Source: Entomortierella parvispora
Lineage: Eukaryota; Mortierellomycota; Mortierellomycetes; Mortierellales; Mortierellaceae
Length of the DNA: 64,000 nt
Assembly (NCBI GenBank): GCA_963573315.1
Contig: OY752141.1
Coordinates: 4,333,388 to 4,397,387, forward strand
Direction: 5' to 3'
Shown here: positions 54,851 to 64,000 of the stretch, one piece after another
How positions within the stretch are numbered: position 1 is the stretch's first letter
Layout: each line of letters opens with the position of its first letter
Notes under the pieces: model-generated
The model's input: only the letters and a program-made list of their open reading frames with translations
Told to the model about the DNA's origin: nothing
Database searches by the model: none
Made by a program: the position numbers and the translations under genes

Positions 54851-55424
54851 CTTGATGAGACGTGTCAAGCGCCACTAAACACTTGAAGCACCAATCTCAT
54901 GTAGAGCGTCAGTATGTCCAATTCTGGTCATCCGATCCCTCGGTCCCTTGGTCCCTCTTCGGGCCTTATGTCAGTTCCAGAGAAAGCACGGACAAGAATA
55001 ATATGAAAACAGTATGGTTTATTGCGAGAGCGTGGGGAATAGATAAGAGGTTCTGATTGAAAAGCCTGCATTTTTCCGCAATTACGTCCGCATTATGATC
55101 CCATATTTCATTCTTTTATTTACTTTTACTTCCTTGACCAAGTCCTGGAAATGTTGGACATGGTGGTCTCATTCGACATTCGAAAGCGAACCAGAGGAGA
55201 CCTTGAGAAGCGGTCTTCACGAGCAAGCAGTAGAGGTTGCGTCGCCTAGAGTATTGCAATGTGGGTGACTATCGTCCAGATTCTCACTCTTCTTTCCTGA
55301 TGCTTGTATTCTGACCTGATTGTGGTGATCGTCAGCGTACTTTCTCGGCTTGAGCACCAACATCATGATCCTTGGCACCAGTATCCTGATTCTTGAACCC
55401 CTGCATCCTGATTCCGGTGAAACA
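54851..55424. other. Subtelomeric DNA, no gene seen
   Basis: No ORF with recognisable similarity and no obvious repeat apart from short TCTTGA/TCCTGA motifs near 55370-55420. Confidence 0.4.
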
Positions 55425-55960
55425 GTTCAACAATCAATCTCTCAGAAATCCAGCACAAAGCAAAGGGTTGTTGGTGGTGGTCGAAAGGATTGGGTCGTCG
55501 CAGTCGCACGGAGGTACCCGTAAGTGGTCGTCGTCGGAAGCTCGATTGGACACTCCTGTTCAAGGTCGCAGCAAAAATAGCCAAATACAGTCTCTGCGTC
55601 AACAACGGCCGACTTCGTAGTCCAGTCGAACATGCAAGATTTGCTGACGTTCCTGTTCAAGGAGTGAGGGCCTGTTATTGTTCCCTTCAGAAGGGCCAGC
55701 GACATCAATATTAATGAATGCCAGCACCATCTAATGAAAACAGAAAGGGAAAGAAAATGAGAAGTCTGCATCACCGAAGTTGATTCGTCCATTAGTATGG
55801 ATGGGTTCGTTCTTCAGCAGGCACGAGTAATTACCACCCCTGACGGTTCCATGGTTCCTTGCGTGTTTCTTCAATGTCCAGGGGCATGAGGCTGTTTCCA
55901 GAACACGATATCCACACCTGTACATGTCGCTGTTGGCTGGAATCTGATGGCCGTTAGCTG
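55425..55960. repeat. Subtelomeric segmental duplication, copy 2
   Basis: The partner of 52394-52850, including the paralogous minus-strand start codon at about 55735 followed by a short frame. Confidence 0.7.
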
Positions 55961-56372
55961 GAGTGCCTTCGAAGTGAGTCCAGATGTTCGATGTCCAGCA
56001 GATGGATGAGAGGAAGGAGAGGAGAGAGGAGAGAACAGGAGAAGTGAGGTAAGGTTCCCTTGCGGAGAAGGAGAGAGCAAAGAACGAATCGCAAAAAAGA
56101 GCACGTGCGTGGTCCTTGCGCGCTCTTTTCTGTCTCGTCCTCGCGTTCTTTGCTCTTGCCCTTGCACCTCCTACCATCCTTGGTCATTCCCTTCCCATCG
56201 CCAGGACTCACTTCCTCACTCATCTCTAATCGAGAAATCTGTTCGCATTGTCGTCCATCGACCACGCCAGGTAATCCATCCCCCTGTCTTTCATTCTTCA
56301 CTACCACCGCGATTTTGCATGTTTGCACCAATGCAAGCCATGCAGCTCTCTCTTTTCTGCGATTCACCCCCC
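55961..56372. other. Subtelomeric DNA, purine- then pyrimidine-rich
   Basis: A purine-rich tract (about 55980-56110) is followed by a pyrimidine-rich one. No recognisable gene. Confidence 0.4.
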
Positions 56373-56722
56373 TTGCTGCTCCTACCTTAGGCCTTATTCC
56401 GGAGGCTCCTTCACGACCTCTGACGACGCTGGCACCACCTTGTGTCCGTTTTCAAGGAAATGGTCGTGTAGGTACATCAGACAACGAGGGAGAAGCGCAT
56501 AGATGACTGCATATTCCGACTACAATAGCATATGTTCTCATCTTCTCTTGCTGCTCCTACCTTAGACCTTATTCCGGAGACTCCTTCACGACCTCTGTTG
56601 ACGCTGGCGCCACATCGCGTCCGTTTTCAAGGAAATGATCGCGAAGGTATATCTGACAACAAGGTAGAAACGTTTAGATGGCTGCATATACCGACTACGA
56701 TAGCATATGTTCTCACCGACGC
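56373..56722. repeat. 175-bp tandem duplication
   Basis: TTGCTGCTCCTACCTTAG begins at 56373 and again at 56548. Both units continue CCTTATTCCGGAG, CTCCTTCACGACCTCTG, CGTCCGTTTTCAAGGAAATG (one mismatch in the first unit) and end in ATAGCATATGTTCTCA. Identity is high but not perfect. Confidence 0.85.
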
Positions 56723-58635
56723 CATCTTCCACAATAGGCTCTGTGCCGAGCCTCTGAATGTAGTAACGCAAGTCAAGGCAGCTCTGACGACACACGTTTG
56801 CTGGTACAAGATACTGAGGTTTGCAAGACGTATTTAACTCGCAGGGTGAGTTTTCATGCAAAAGAGCTTGAAGGAGCTTGTTTGGCTGTGTTTAATGATA
56901 TGACCGTGAAGGCCACATGATAGGAACCTTGCGTTCGTGGTAACAGAAGGCGACTTTTCCACATGATGGATTCAGGATACTTACAACAGCTGGCGCAATC
57001 TTCCGGGGGCATTTCCAACAAAGCTATCTGTGGCTAACGCATGAAAACCATCTTGTCAGCAATCTGGAAGGTATTATGCTGCAAAGTCGTGTCAAAGGAC
57101 CTATTCAACAGCGCCAACCCCCACATCGAATGCGGTTGGATGAGAGAGTCTGATCGCGACCATGAGGTAAGAGCCCAAGAGCATGGAACAGTTTCTGGAT
57201 ATCTATTTTCTTCACAATTCAGGACCTAATTGCCATTCTATAAGACTAGGACTTCTTTCCAAAGGCATTCTGTGGACACGATCAGCTACTTGGTGCTCTG
57301 CGCTTATATCCAAATACAAGTACTCTGCACATCATGTTTTCAGTGTTTAATCGTATGAACCTCGGACTTTGGCGTTATGGCTCGGATGAAAGTTCGACCG
57401 GCGAGGGTCAACAACTGTGGTCGCCGATTATATTGGAGTAAGTGCGAACGGTGGGATATGAAGTACATACTGGACATTTACTCGTCATTGAGATTGTTTC
57501 GACGATTGACGACAGGGGTACTCTCGGTCTTTTCTGCAGTAGGATGAAGTCATTGGCAAAAAAAGGTCAAGTGATCACGGTGAACTGAAGAAGTTGACGT
57601 GCCAAGAGCTGATGGCAAACATTTGATCCGCTGCATAGATTTCCAGTAGACAAGAAATACCATGCCAGGTCGATGCGGATCTTCTCGCTTGAACCCCATC
57701 AATTGACATGAATAGTCGTTGTGATATTGTCAAGCAGCTGTCTTGGGATTGAAGGACCATCGACTCACTCCGATGACGAGGATATCAAGGAATAGCAGGC
57801 AATTCTCATCCTTTTATTTTTGTTCTTTTCTTGGTATTCGGCGGCAACGGAGGTCAGACCTTCCACTGAAAGGATGGGACGGGACTAATCACACAAGTTA
57901 AGGTACTGTAATCGAATGTTGGCTGTCTTGTCGAATCGCGTATGGAACGAGAAGAAACATCACTGAGGTGCTAACGTTCATTTTGCCGCGCATGATGCCT
58001 TGGTCCGAGTCGTGTGCAAGACCTACCCTGAGTCGTGTGGTCACTACACATTCATCTCTGCTCGGCTCGGTGTGGAGTACTGAATACTGTATCGTCCGCG
58101 GGTATCATTCCTTGTCTGGGTGGATATATCTCTGCTGGTTCTTTTTTCTACTGTAAGACGCTTGCGACACCAGAGCAGAAAGGTAACGCTGGTAACTGGG
58201 CCTGCAGGCGGGTATGACTTTCTGTTCTTTCAGCAATATCCTTCTCTGCATCTCTGTACCAAGGTGTTCCCTTCATCTGTATTTGTCTTGAGGTTGACTG
58301 GTGCCTTATTCCTGACATACGCCCATCCTTCTTTAGATCAAGACTACTCTTTTCTTCTTTGAGGACTTTGCTTGCCGTGATACCCTGCGCCTGTCGGATC
58401 GACTGTCATTCTGGTTGCCAACAAGGGCGAGACGAAGCGCTGAACGTAATTGAGGTCGGATGTGGTCTATCTGACCCTCACCCTGATCCTGACCCTGACC
58501 ATGCAACGAGAGGACTTCTTGACCATGGCGGACCCGTGGGTTGTTGGACGAGAGCCAAAAAAAATCTTTTTTCGCGTTTTTTTGTCCGTCGGACAGCAAA
58601 CGGTGGTCCGTCTTTCGTTTTCTTCCCTTCTTCCT
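56723..58635. other. Subtelomeric DNA, no gene recognised
   Basis: About 1.9 kb with only short ORFs (60-80 aa) that show no recognisable domain. Two GACCCTGACC-like six-base repeats lie near 58475-58500. Confidence 0.45.
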
Positions 58636-60220
58636 TGTTCCTTCCTGTCCTCTGCTGCATCTCTTTTCCCCTCTTCCTCTGCATCTCTCTTCTTCCCCTC
58701 TGCATCTCTCTTCTTCCCCTCTGCATCTCTCTTCTTCCCCTCTGCATCTCTCTTCTTCCCCTCTGCATCTCTCTTCTTCCCCTCTGCATCTCTCTTCTTC
58801 CCCTCTGCATCTCTCGTCTTCCCCTCTGCATCTCTCTTCTTCCCCACTGCATCTCTCTTCTTCCCCTCTGCATCTCTCTTCTTCCCCTCTGCATCTCTCT
58901 TCTTCCCCTCTGCATCTCTCTTCTTCCCCTCTCATCTCTCTTCTTCCCCTCTCATCTCTCTTCTTCCCCTTTGCATTCTCTCTCTCTCTTTCTCTCTTCC
59001 TCTACATCATCACCTCTGCATCTTCCCGCGTCATCTCCTTCAGATCTTTCCCTCTTCATCTGTCATCTTCCCCCTCTGCATCTTCCCCTCTGCATCTTCC
59101 CCTCTGCATCTTCCCCTCGCATCTTCGCTCTTCATCTGTCTTCTATGCATCCTTCTTTCTGCGGCCTGCTTCCTCGTCTTTTTTCCTCCCCTCTTCCTTC
59201 TTCCCGTCTTCTGCATGCTTCTTCTCCTCTTTGCATCCCTGTTCCCTCTGTATCCTCGTCTTTCTTCTTTGCTCCCTTCTTCCTTCCTCCCTCTTCTGCG
59301 TGCTTCTTCTCTGCTTTGCATCCCTCTTCTCTCTGCGTCCTTCTTTCGTGCATCCATCTTCTGCGCATCCTTTCTCTTTCTCCCTCAATCTCTTCCCACT
59401 GCTCACATCCTTCTTCCTCTCTTCCCTCTCGCCTCCGTCTGCTGTGTCCCTCCTTATTCCCCCCTCTGCCCGCGTCCTTCTTCCCCCCTTCTGCCCGCGT
59501 CCTTCCTCCCTCTGCCCTCATCCCTCTTCCCTCTGCCCGTGTCCTTTTCCCTCTGCCCGTGTCCTTTTCCCTCTGCCCGTGTCCTTTTCCCTCTGCCCGT
59601 GTCCTTTTCCCTCTGCTGCCCTGGCTCTTCCTCTTCTGTCTCTTCATCCTCCCTCTGTCAGCGCCCATCTTGTCTGTAACCCGTCCATCTCTCTCTGTGT
59701 GCCTCCATCTGCACACGTTCATCTTCCCTCTGTCTTCGTCCCTCATCCTCCCTTTGCATTCATCCCCTCCTTCTGCTTGCATCTCTCATCCTCCCTCTGA
59801 CTTGATCCATCTTTCTTCTACCTGGATCCATCCTGTTGTTGTCTTCATCTATGTTCATCCCTCGGCCCCTTCTGCATCTGTCGGCCTCTGAACAACCACT
59901 CTGCTTTCCTGTGCTCTCTTCCCTCTGTTTTGTTTGCTCCCGCGTCTCTCGTTTGTTTTTTTTCTCCCTCTTGTTTTCTGCTGCCCACTTGTCTGCCCTG
60001 TCTCTCCCTCTTGTGTCTTCCCTCTTGTCTTTCTGGTCTCCGTCTTGTCTCCTTCTTGTGTCTTGCACCTCTTGCGTCTTGCACCTCTTGCGTCTTGCAC
60101 CTCTTGCGTCTTGTGCCTTGTCTCCCTCTTGTGTGTTGTGCCTGGTCTACCCTCTTGTCTCCTTGTGCCCCTCTTGACAGCCCTCTCCCTCTCGGTGCAC
60201 TTGAACCTTTCGTCTCTCTT
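58636..60220. repeat. 1.6-kb polypyrimidine minisatellite tract
   Basis: The plus strand is almost all C and T. From about 58655 to 58990 a 21-bp unit (CTCTGCATCTCTCTTCTTCCC) repeats about a dozen times. From 59510 to 59620 a 21-22-bp unit (CCTTTTCCCTCTGCCCGTGT) repeats about four times. At 60063-60110 a 16-bp unit (CTTGCACCTCTTGCGT) repeats three times. All six frames stay open for hundreds of codons because stop codons are rare in this composition. Confidence 0.9.
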
Positions 60221-62010
60221 TATCCTTTGTTCAGGACCGACGGCTGCTTCACACTCTTTTGTGTGCTCTTGACCAACAGAACAAAAAAACAAGCGACTTC
60301 CTTCTTTCTCGCTCGCAGGTGTTGCCCTCTCCCCTATTCACTTTGTTGTTAAACCAGACCTTGCCTTCTCAATTGACTCCCACAAAAAGCTCGCCCCATC
60401 TAACAGCGTCCATCTCTATGACCCAAGAACAACTCGCGACAAACTTGAAGCTACAAATCCAGGCACGCGCGCCTGTTGGGTAAGTACCAAGTAGCCTAGC
60501 ACCGCTATCGCTCTCCTGACTTGTTCTCTTGTCTTTCCTCTTGAGTTGCACTATGAAAGACCCTTCAAATAAAGAAACACACTTGCCAGCTACATGAACT
60601 GTACTCACTTCACCTGTACGAATGTGTGTGTGGCGAAGATGCGCTCACGGGATGGCCTGGACGGGGTGGCTTGGGACACTTCAACTCAGGGGCATTCCCT
60701 ATAACACTGAGTGTCGAACTGACAGACGGAAGCTTCTCTTCCTCCCTGATTTCTCCCGTCTGTCAGTTCGACACTCAGTGTTGAACCCTTGGGTCAGTTC
60801 GAGGTTGGCTGCTGGGCTTCATCTTCTCAGTTTGACAATGAGTGTTGAACATGCATGCCTGGAGATTGGTCATCTACTTTCATCTACTTTCATCTAGTCT
60901 GTCCGACCATCTGCGCTGAACATGCGCTCCGTCTGTCAGCGAGCCGACTCATTCCAACTGGCCACTTTGACAATCTGGCTTAAAGTCGAAGCTGCAAAGC
61001 TGGTCTTGGCAACCACTCTGTCCAGACAAGGCCGTGGACCTTGAACTTCATTGTCTGGACGCTGTAGATACCTTGCTCCTGTTGTCTTGGCCTTTCACTG
61101 CCACTTTCTGTCTGGGTTCTTCCTCTCTTTCTTCGTTTCTCTGCTACAAGAGTACTGCAGCGCAGTTCGACGGCCTTGGTGAGTACGGTGCTGCCATTAT
61201 GAACCCTACCACTCTATCTACGCCTGTTGGGCTGTCTGTTGACCTTGCCATAGCCCCAACAACAACGGTCGTAGTCCTATAGACTCTTACGTATCTCTTT
61301 ATCATAATACAGAGATGTCTTTCGCTCGCCGTCTCCTCTTGCTTTGCCAGACCATGCTGTGGACTTGCTGACTGTGTTGTGGTCGCCATAGTAGCCGCAT
61401 TGATACGAGGTGCACCTCCCTCAGCTTAATACACAAACTGCATCCTTGACTTATCCCTTTCTTTGCACCGCTCTGCCTTGGTTAGCCATGTTTTCCTTTT
61501 GTTTGGCTGTGAACGTACGCCAATGGCTTATTGCTCTTCCATCCATGATAGTCGAGAGACTCTGGATCCGCCTTTACTCTCACTGTTTCCACTGTTTCCA
61601 CTGCAGAACTTGTGTTGGGTCAACAGTACTTGCGGCCATTGTCGAGTGTTTCGGCCTCAATTGCTGCAGTTGAATCCTCAAGTCTCGTGAGAAAAGATGC
61701 TACTTGCTGAGCAAGCTGCACAGGTTATTGCCATCGTTCGATCTTTATGTTGCCTCTTCTTTCGCTTCAACAAACATGTGTGTTAGACACATATCGTCCA
61801 GCGATGTAACTGAACTCACTCCATCAATAGGTTTTGCTGTTGCAACTTGGAAACAGCTCATCAACCGCCTTTGATATCGCTCCCAGTCTCAATCCCGGCT
61901 TTACTATCCTTGTTCCGTTCTTTCCAAGTGAAAGTCATTTCACACCGACTCGTAGACTCGGGATACACAAAATAATGGTCTCTTTCATCTTGAAAGTAAA
62001 AATGTAAACA
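60221..62010. other. Telomere-proximal DNA, no gene recognised
   Basis: Only short ORFs. A foldback sequence at 60703-60782 is listed separately. Nothing recognised as an RNA gene. Confidence 0.4.
60703..60782. repeat. 27-bp perfect inverted repeat
   Basis: Arms 60703-60729 and 60756-60782 are exact reverse complements (AACACTGAGTGTCGAACTGA ... ) with a 26-bp pyrimidine-rich loop. A partial third copy of the arm (TTTGACAATGAGTGTTGAA) lies at about 60832. Confidence 0.85.
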
Positions 62011-63600
62011 GCAATTGATCAGAAACGGCGGTGGCTATGGTATATATTCTCTTGCAACTGGCAACTCCACGCTTAACATTACCCTCGCGAGTGATTATCA
62101 TTGGTCTCTTCTATCGCGATCTAGGGATATCATCGTTCGACTTTCAATTATTGCGACTTTTTTTTTTTTTTTTTTTTTTTTTTTGCAATTACTCCAGCGT
62201 TGACAAAACAACCAGCGATATTGCGTGCCCATCTGAATGTCGTTGATAACGGCTATCGCTTCTGGTGGATCTGGTGACTCAGAGCAGGATAGATTTGAAG
62301 TTAATGCCATCTAAAAAAACAAAGATGAACATTTCGCTGAGCAATTACTCAACATCCGATCTGTTAAACAACGGTATTCCTGCATGAACAGGATACACTT
62401 GAGAGGACCTCACTGTTCATATGATTTTCATTGCCATCCGCGAAGGAGATAATAAGAAGATGAAATTCACTTGAGAAAAAAAAAATTCTACCATCAATTG
62501 CGGCTGATCTACAAGATCAATTGACAACGATCTTGATGGAATGGAAGGCTATCGTTGGTGGCTTTAGTTGCATATGACTTGTGTTCCATTCTCTAAGGTG
62601 GATCTGGAGATAGAGGTGTTCAAAATAATTTCCAATATTTATTTGACCAGCAATTGTTCAAGAGCTGTCATATGCAGTCGCGATCTTTTTGATGTAAAAA
62701 CAACCACTCATGAATGCCTACAAGTGGGCCCTTTACTCAATAATCTCAACTAACTAGACATGGAGAAAAAGATGACACAAATTATGGCGATCAAATTTAT
62801 GACAAGCAATTGCTCGAGATCCACCTTATGAATCGACCATGCCCCAGCAGCCAGAGAAAGCGCTCATCAGCGTCTATCGTCACCATGCAATACTCTTCCA
62901 TGTCTTCAAGGTGCTTCTGGAGAAATGACATCTGAAAATTTTGATAAGAAATAGTCTGTTAAACAGGCAATTGATGAAAATCTACGTCACGAACTTGCGA
63001 TTTTTTAAAAGCAGCTCAAAGATTCGCTTCTAACGTATGCTCATTCCTATCATTGAAGGTGTTTGACTTACAGAAATCGAGAAAAGTGAGTTTAAAATTT
63101 TATGATTGATTAAATTTTGATCATCAATTGCTCAAAATCAGCTTGATCAAAGGCCGCAGCTTTACAGGCATTAGAAAGCCCTTGCAATGAGGTATCTTGG
63201 CATACAATAAGAACCGGTGTCTTTTGAGCAGATCCAGAGAAACAGCTACTCAAATATTTCTATTTTAGGAAATGTTTGGAGCAATTACTCCAGATCTTTT
63301 CAAGTGAGGAGCAAACTTCAAACATGAGCACAAAGGCTCTACCTAGGGCTATCGTTGGGTACAATATAAGGTAGTAATATTTCATTGCATCTTGAGATAA
63401 TGCCCTTCAAATATTCCCTAAAAAGGAAATGTTTTGATCAATTGCGCAACATCAACCATAGAGAATTGCAATTGAAATATATTTATAGAAGCCTTCAATC
63501 TGCCTCTATCCAATGCAACACCTTGATACTTTGTAATGAAACTATTTCAAACTTTATTTCATTATTTCCTTTTAAGGAAACATGTGATGATAGCCTGACC
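62011..63600. repeat. Ancient ~156-bp periodic subtelomeric array
   Basis: The core [G/T]CAATTRCTC or a close variant begins at 62011, 62185, 62341, 62494, 62650, 62806, 62967, 63125, 63281 and 63438. Intervals are 174 (contains a 26-T run), 156, 153, 156, 156, 161, 158, 156 and 157. A second block, GTGGATCTGGAGA or its variants, follows the core by about 100-106 bp in at least three units. CTATCGTTGG recurs in several units. Sequence between the blocks is strongly diverged. Confidence 0.75.
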
Positions 63601-63663
63601 ATTTGCAAGTCAATTGTGACACTTTAGGGTTTCAATCCGTGAAATTAAGGTTAAAGTTTAAAG

Positions 63664-64000
63664 GTTTTTTAGGGTTTTTAGGGTTTTTTAGGGTTTTTTA
63701 GGGGTTTTTTAGGGTTTTTTAGGGTTTTAGGGTTTTTTAGGGTTTTTTAGGGTTTTTTAGGGTTTTTTAGGGTTTTTTAGGGTTTTTTAGGGTTTTTTAG
63801 GGTTTTTTAGGGTTTTTTAGGGTTTTTTAGGGTTTTTTAGGGTTTTTTAGGGTTTTTTAGGGTTTTTTAGGGTTTTTTAGGGTTTTTTAGGGTTTTTTAG
63901 GGTTTTTTAGGGTTTTTTAGGGTTTTTTAGGGTTTTTTAGGGTTTTTTAGGGTTTTTTAGGGTTTTTTAGGGTTTTTTTTAGGGTTTTTTAGGGTTTTTT
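63664..64000 (+). repeat. Telomere array of T6AGGG units
   Basis: The last ~340 bp are tandem TTTTTTAGGG, nearly all exactly ten bases. A few variant units with 4, 5 or 8 T, or GGGG, occur near the proximal end and one at about 63972. The G-rich strand runs 5' to 3' towards the right end of the window, as at a chromosome right terminus. A degenerate TTTAGGGTTT lies just proximal, at 63623. Confidence 0.93.

Noticed and set aside
58655..58990. Possible CRISPR-like regular repeat
   Set aside because: Units are contiguous 21-mers without spacers in a eukaryotic genome; it is a minisatellite.
58333..59891. Overlapping ORFs of 200-510 aa on both strands, with heptad-like RCRGEEE repeats
   Set aside because: Stop-free only because the DNA is a polypyrimidine minisatellite; many frames are open at once and no start or splice context supports one.
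62011..63600. 156-bp array as exons of a repeat-protein gene on the minus strand
   Set aside because: Some units read D-[L/F]-E-Q-L around the core, but most contain stops and no consistent splice sites flank the cores.

Overview
The window looks like the right-hand end of a chromosome of a filamentous, early-diverging fungus; Mortierellomycota or Mucoromycota is my best guess. Most genes are split by short introns of about 45-160 nt with GTAAGT-like donors, CTRAC-like branch points and YAG acceptors. The proteins are fungal in style: Ado1, Sah1, Ugp1, Mon1, a Nup98-Nup96 precursor and a Cdc25-type RasGEF with SH3 and WW domains. The last ~340 bp are a tandem telomere-like array read G-rich strand outward. 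No lineage marker such as rRNA is present, so the phylum is an inference.

Layout. 0.4-12.0 kb is a compact housekeeping block: SEC62 (-) divergent from an RFWD3-like RING/WD40 ubiquitin ligase (+), then UGP1, a four-TM protein, a nine-exon HemW/RSAD1 radical-SAM gene and SAH1, all (+). 12.26-22.30 kb is a transposon nest: a Mutator-like (MULE) DNA element with a SWIM-type transposase gene, terminal inverted repeats and a 12-bp flanking direct repeat, into which a nearly intact Ty3/gypsy LTR retrotransposon (12.33-18.55 kb, LTRs differing by one indel, 4-bp target duplication) has inserted. 22.4-51.7 kb returns to genes: MON1, a small Kre9-like protein, a 318-bp foldback element, NUP98/NUP145, two one-TM proteins with low-complexity tails, a C2H2 factor, a small thioredoxin-fold protein, an LPMO-like secreted protein, an ML/NPC2-like secreted protein, a NYN-domain protein, CDC25 and ADO1. 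51.7-63.6 kb is gene-poor subtelomere made of diverged duplications, 199-bp, 175-bp and ~156-bp repeats and a 1.6-kb pyrimidine tract. 63.66-64.0 kb is an array of the ten-base unit TTTTTTAGGG.

Functional links. SAH1 and ADO1 form the two-step clearance of S-adenosylhomocysteine (to adenosine, then AMP), though they lie 36 kb apart. NUP98-96, SEC62 and MON1 serve nuclear transport, ER translocation and vacuolar traffic. Several multi-exon genes (HEMW, ML protein, MULE transposase, CDC25) were assembled by reading splice sites; all stated exon models keep reading-frame phase. Exon coordinates are read by eye and may be off by a base or two.
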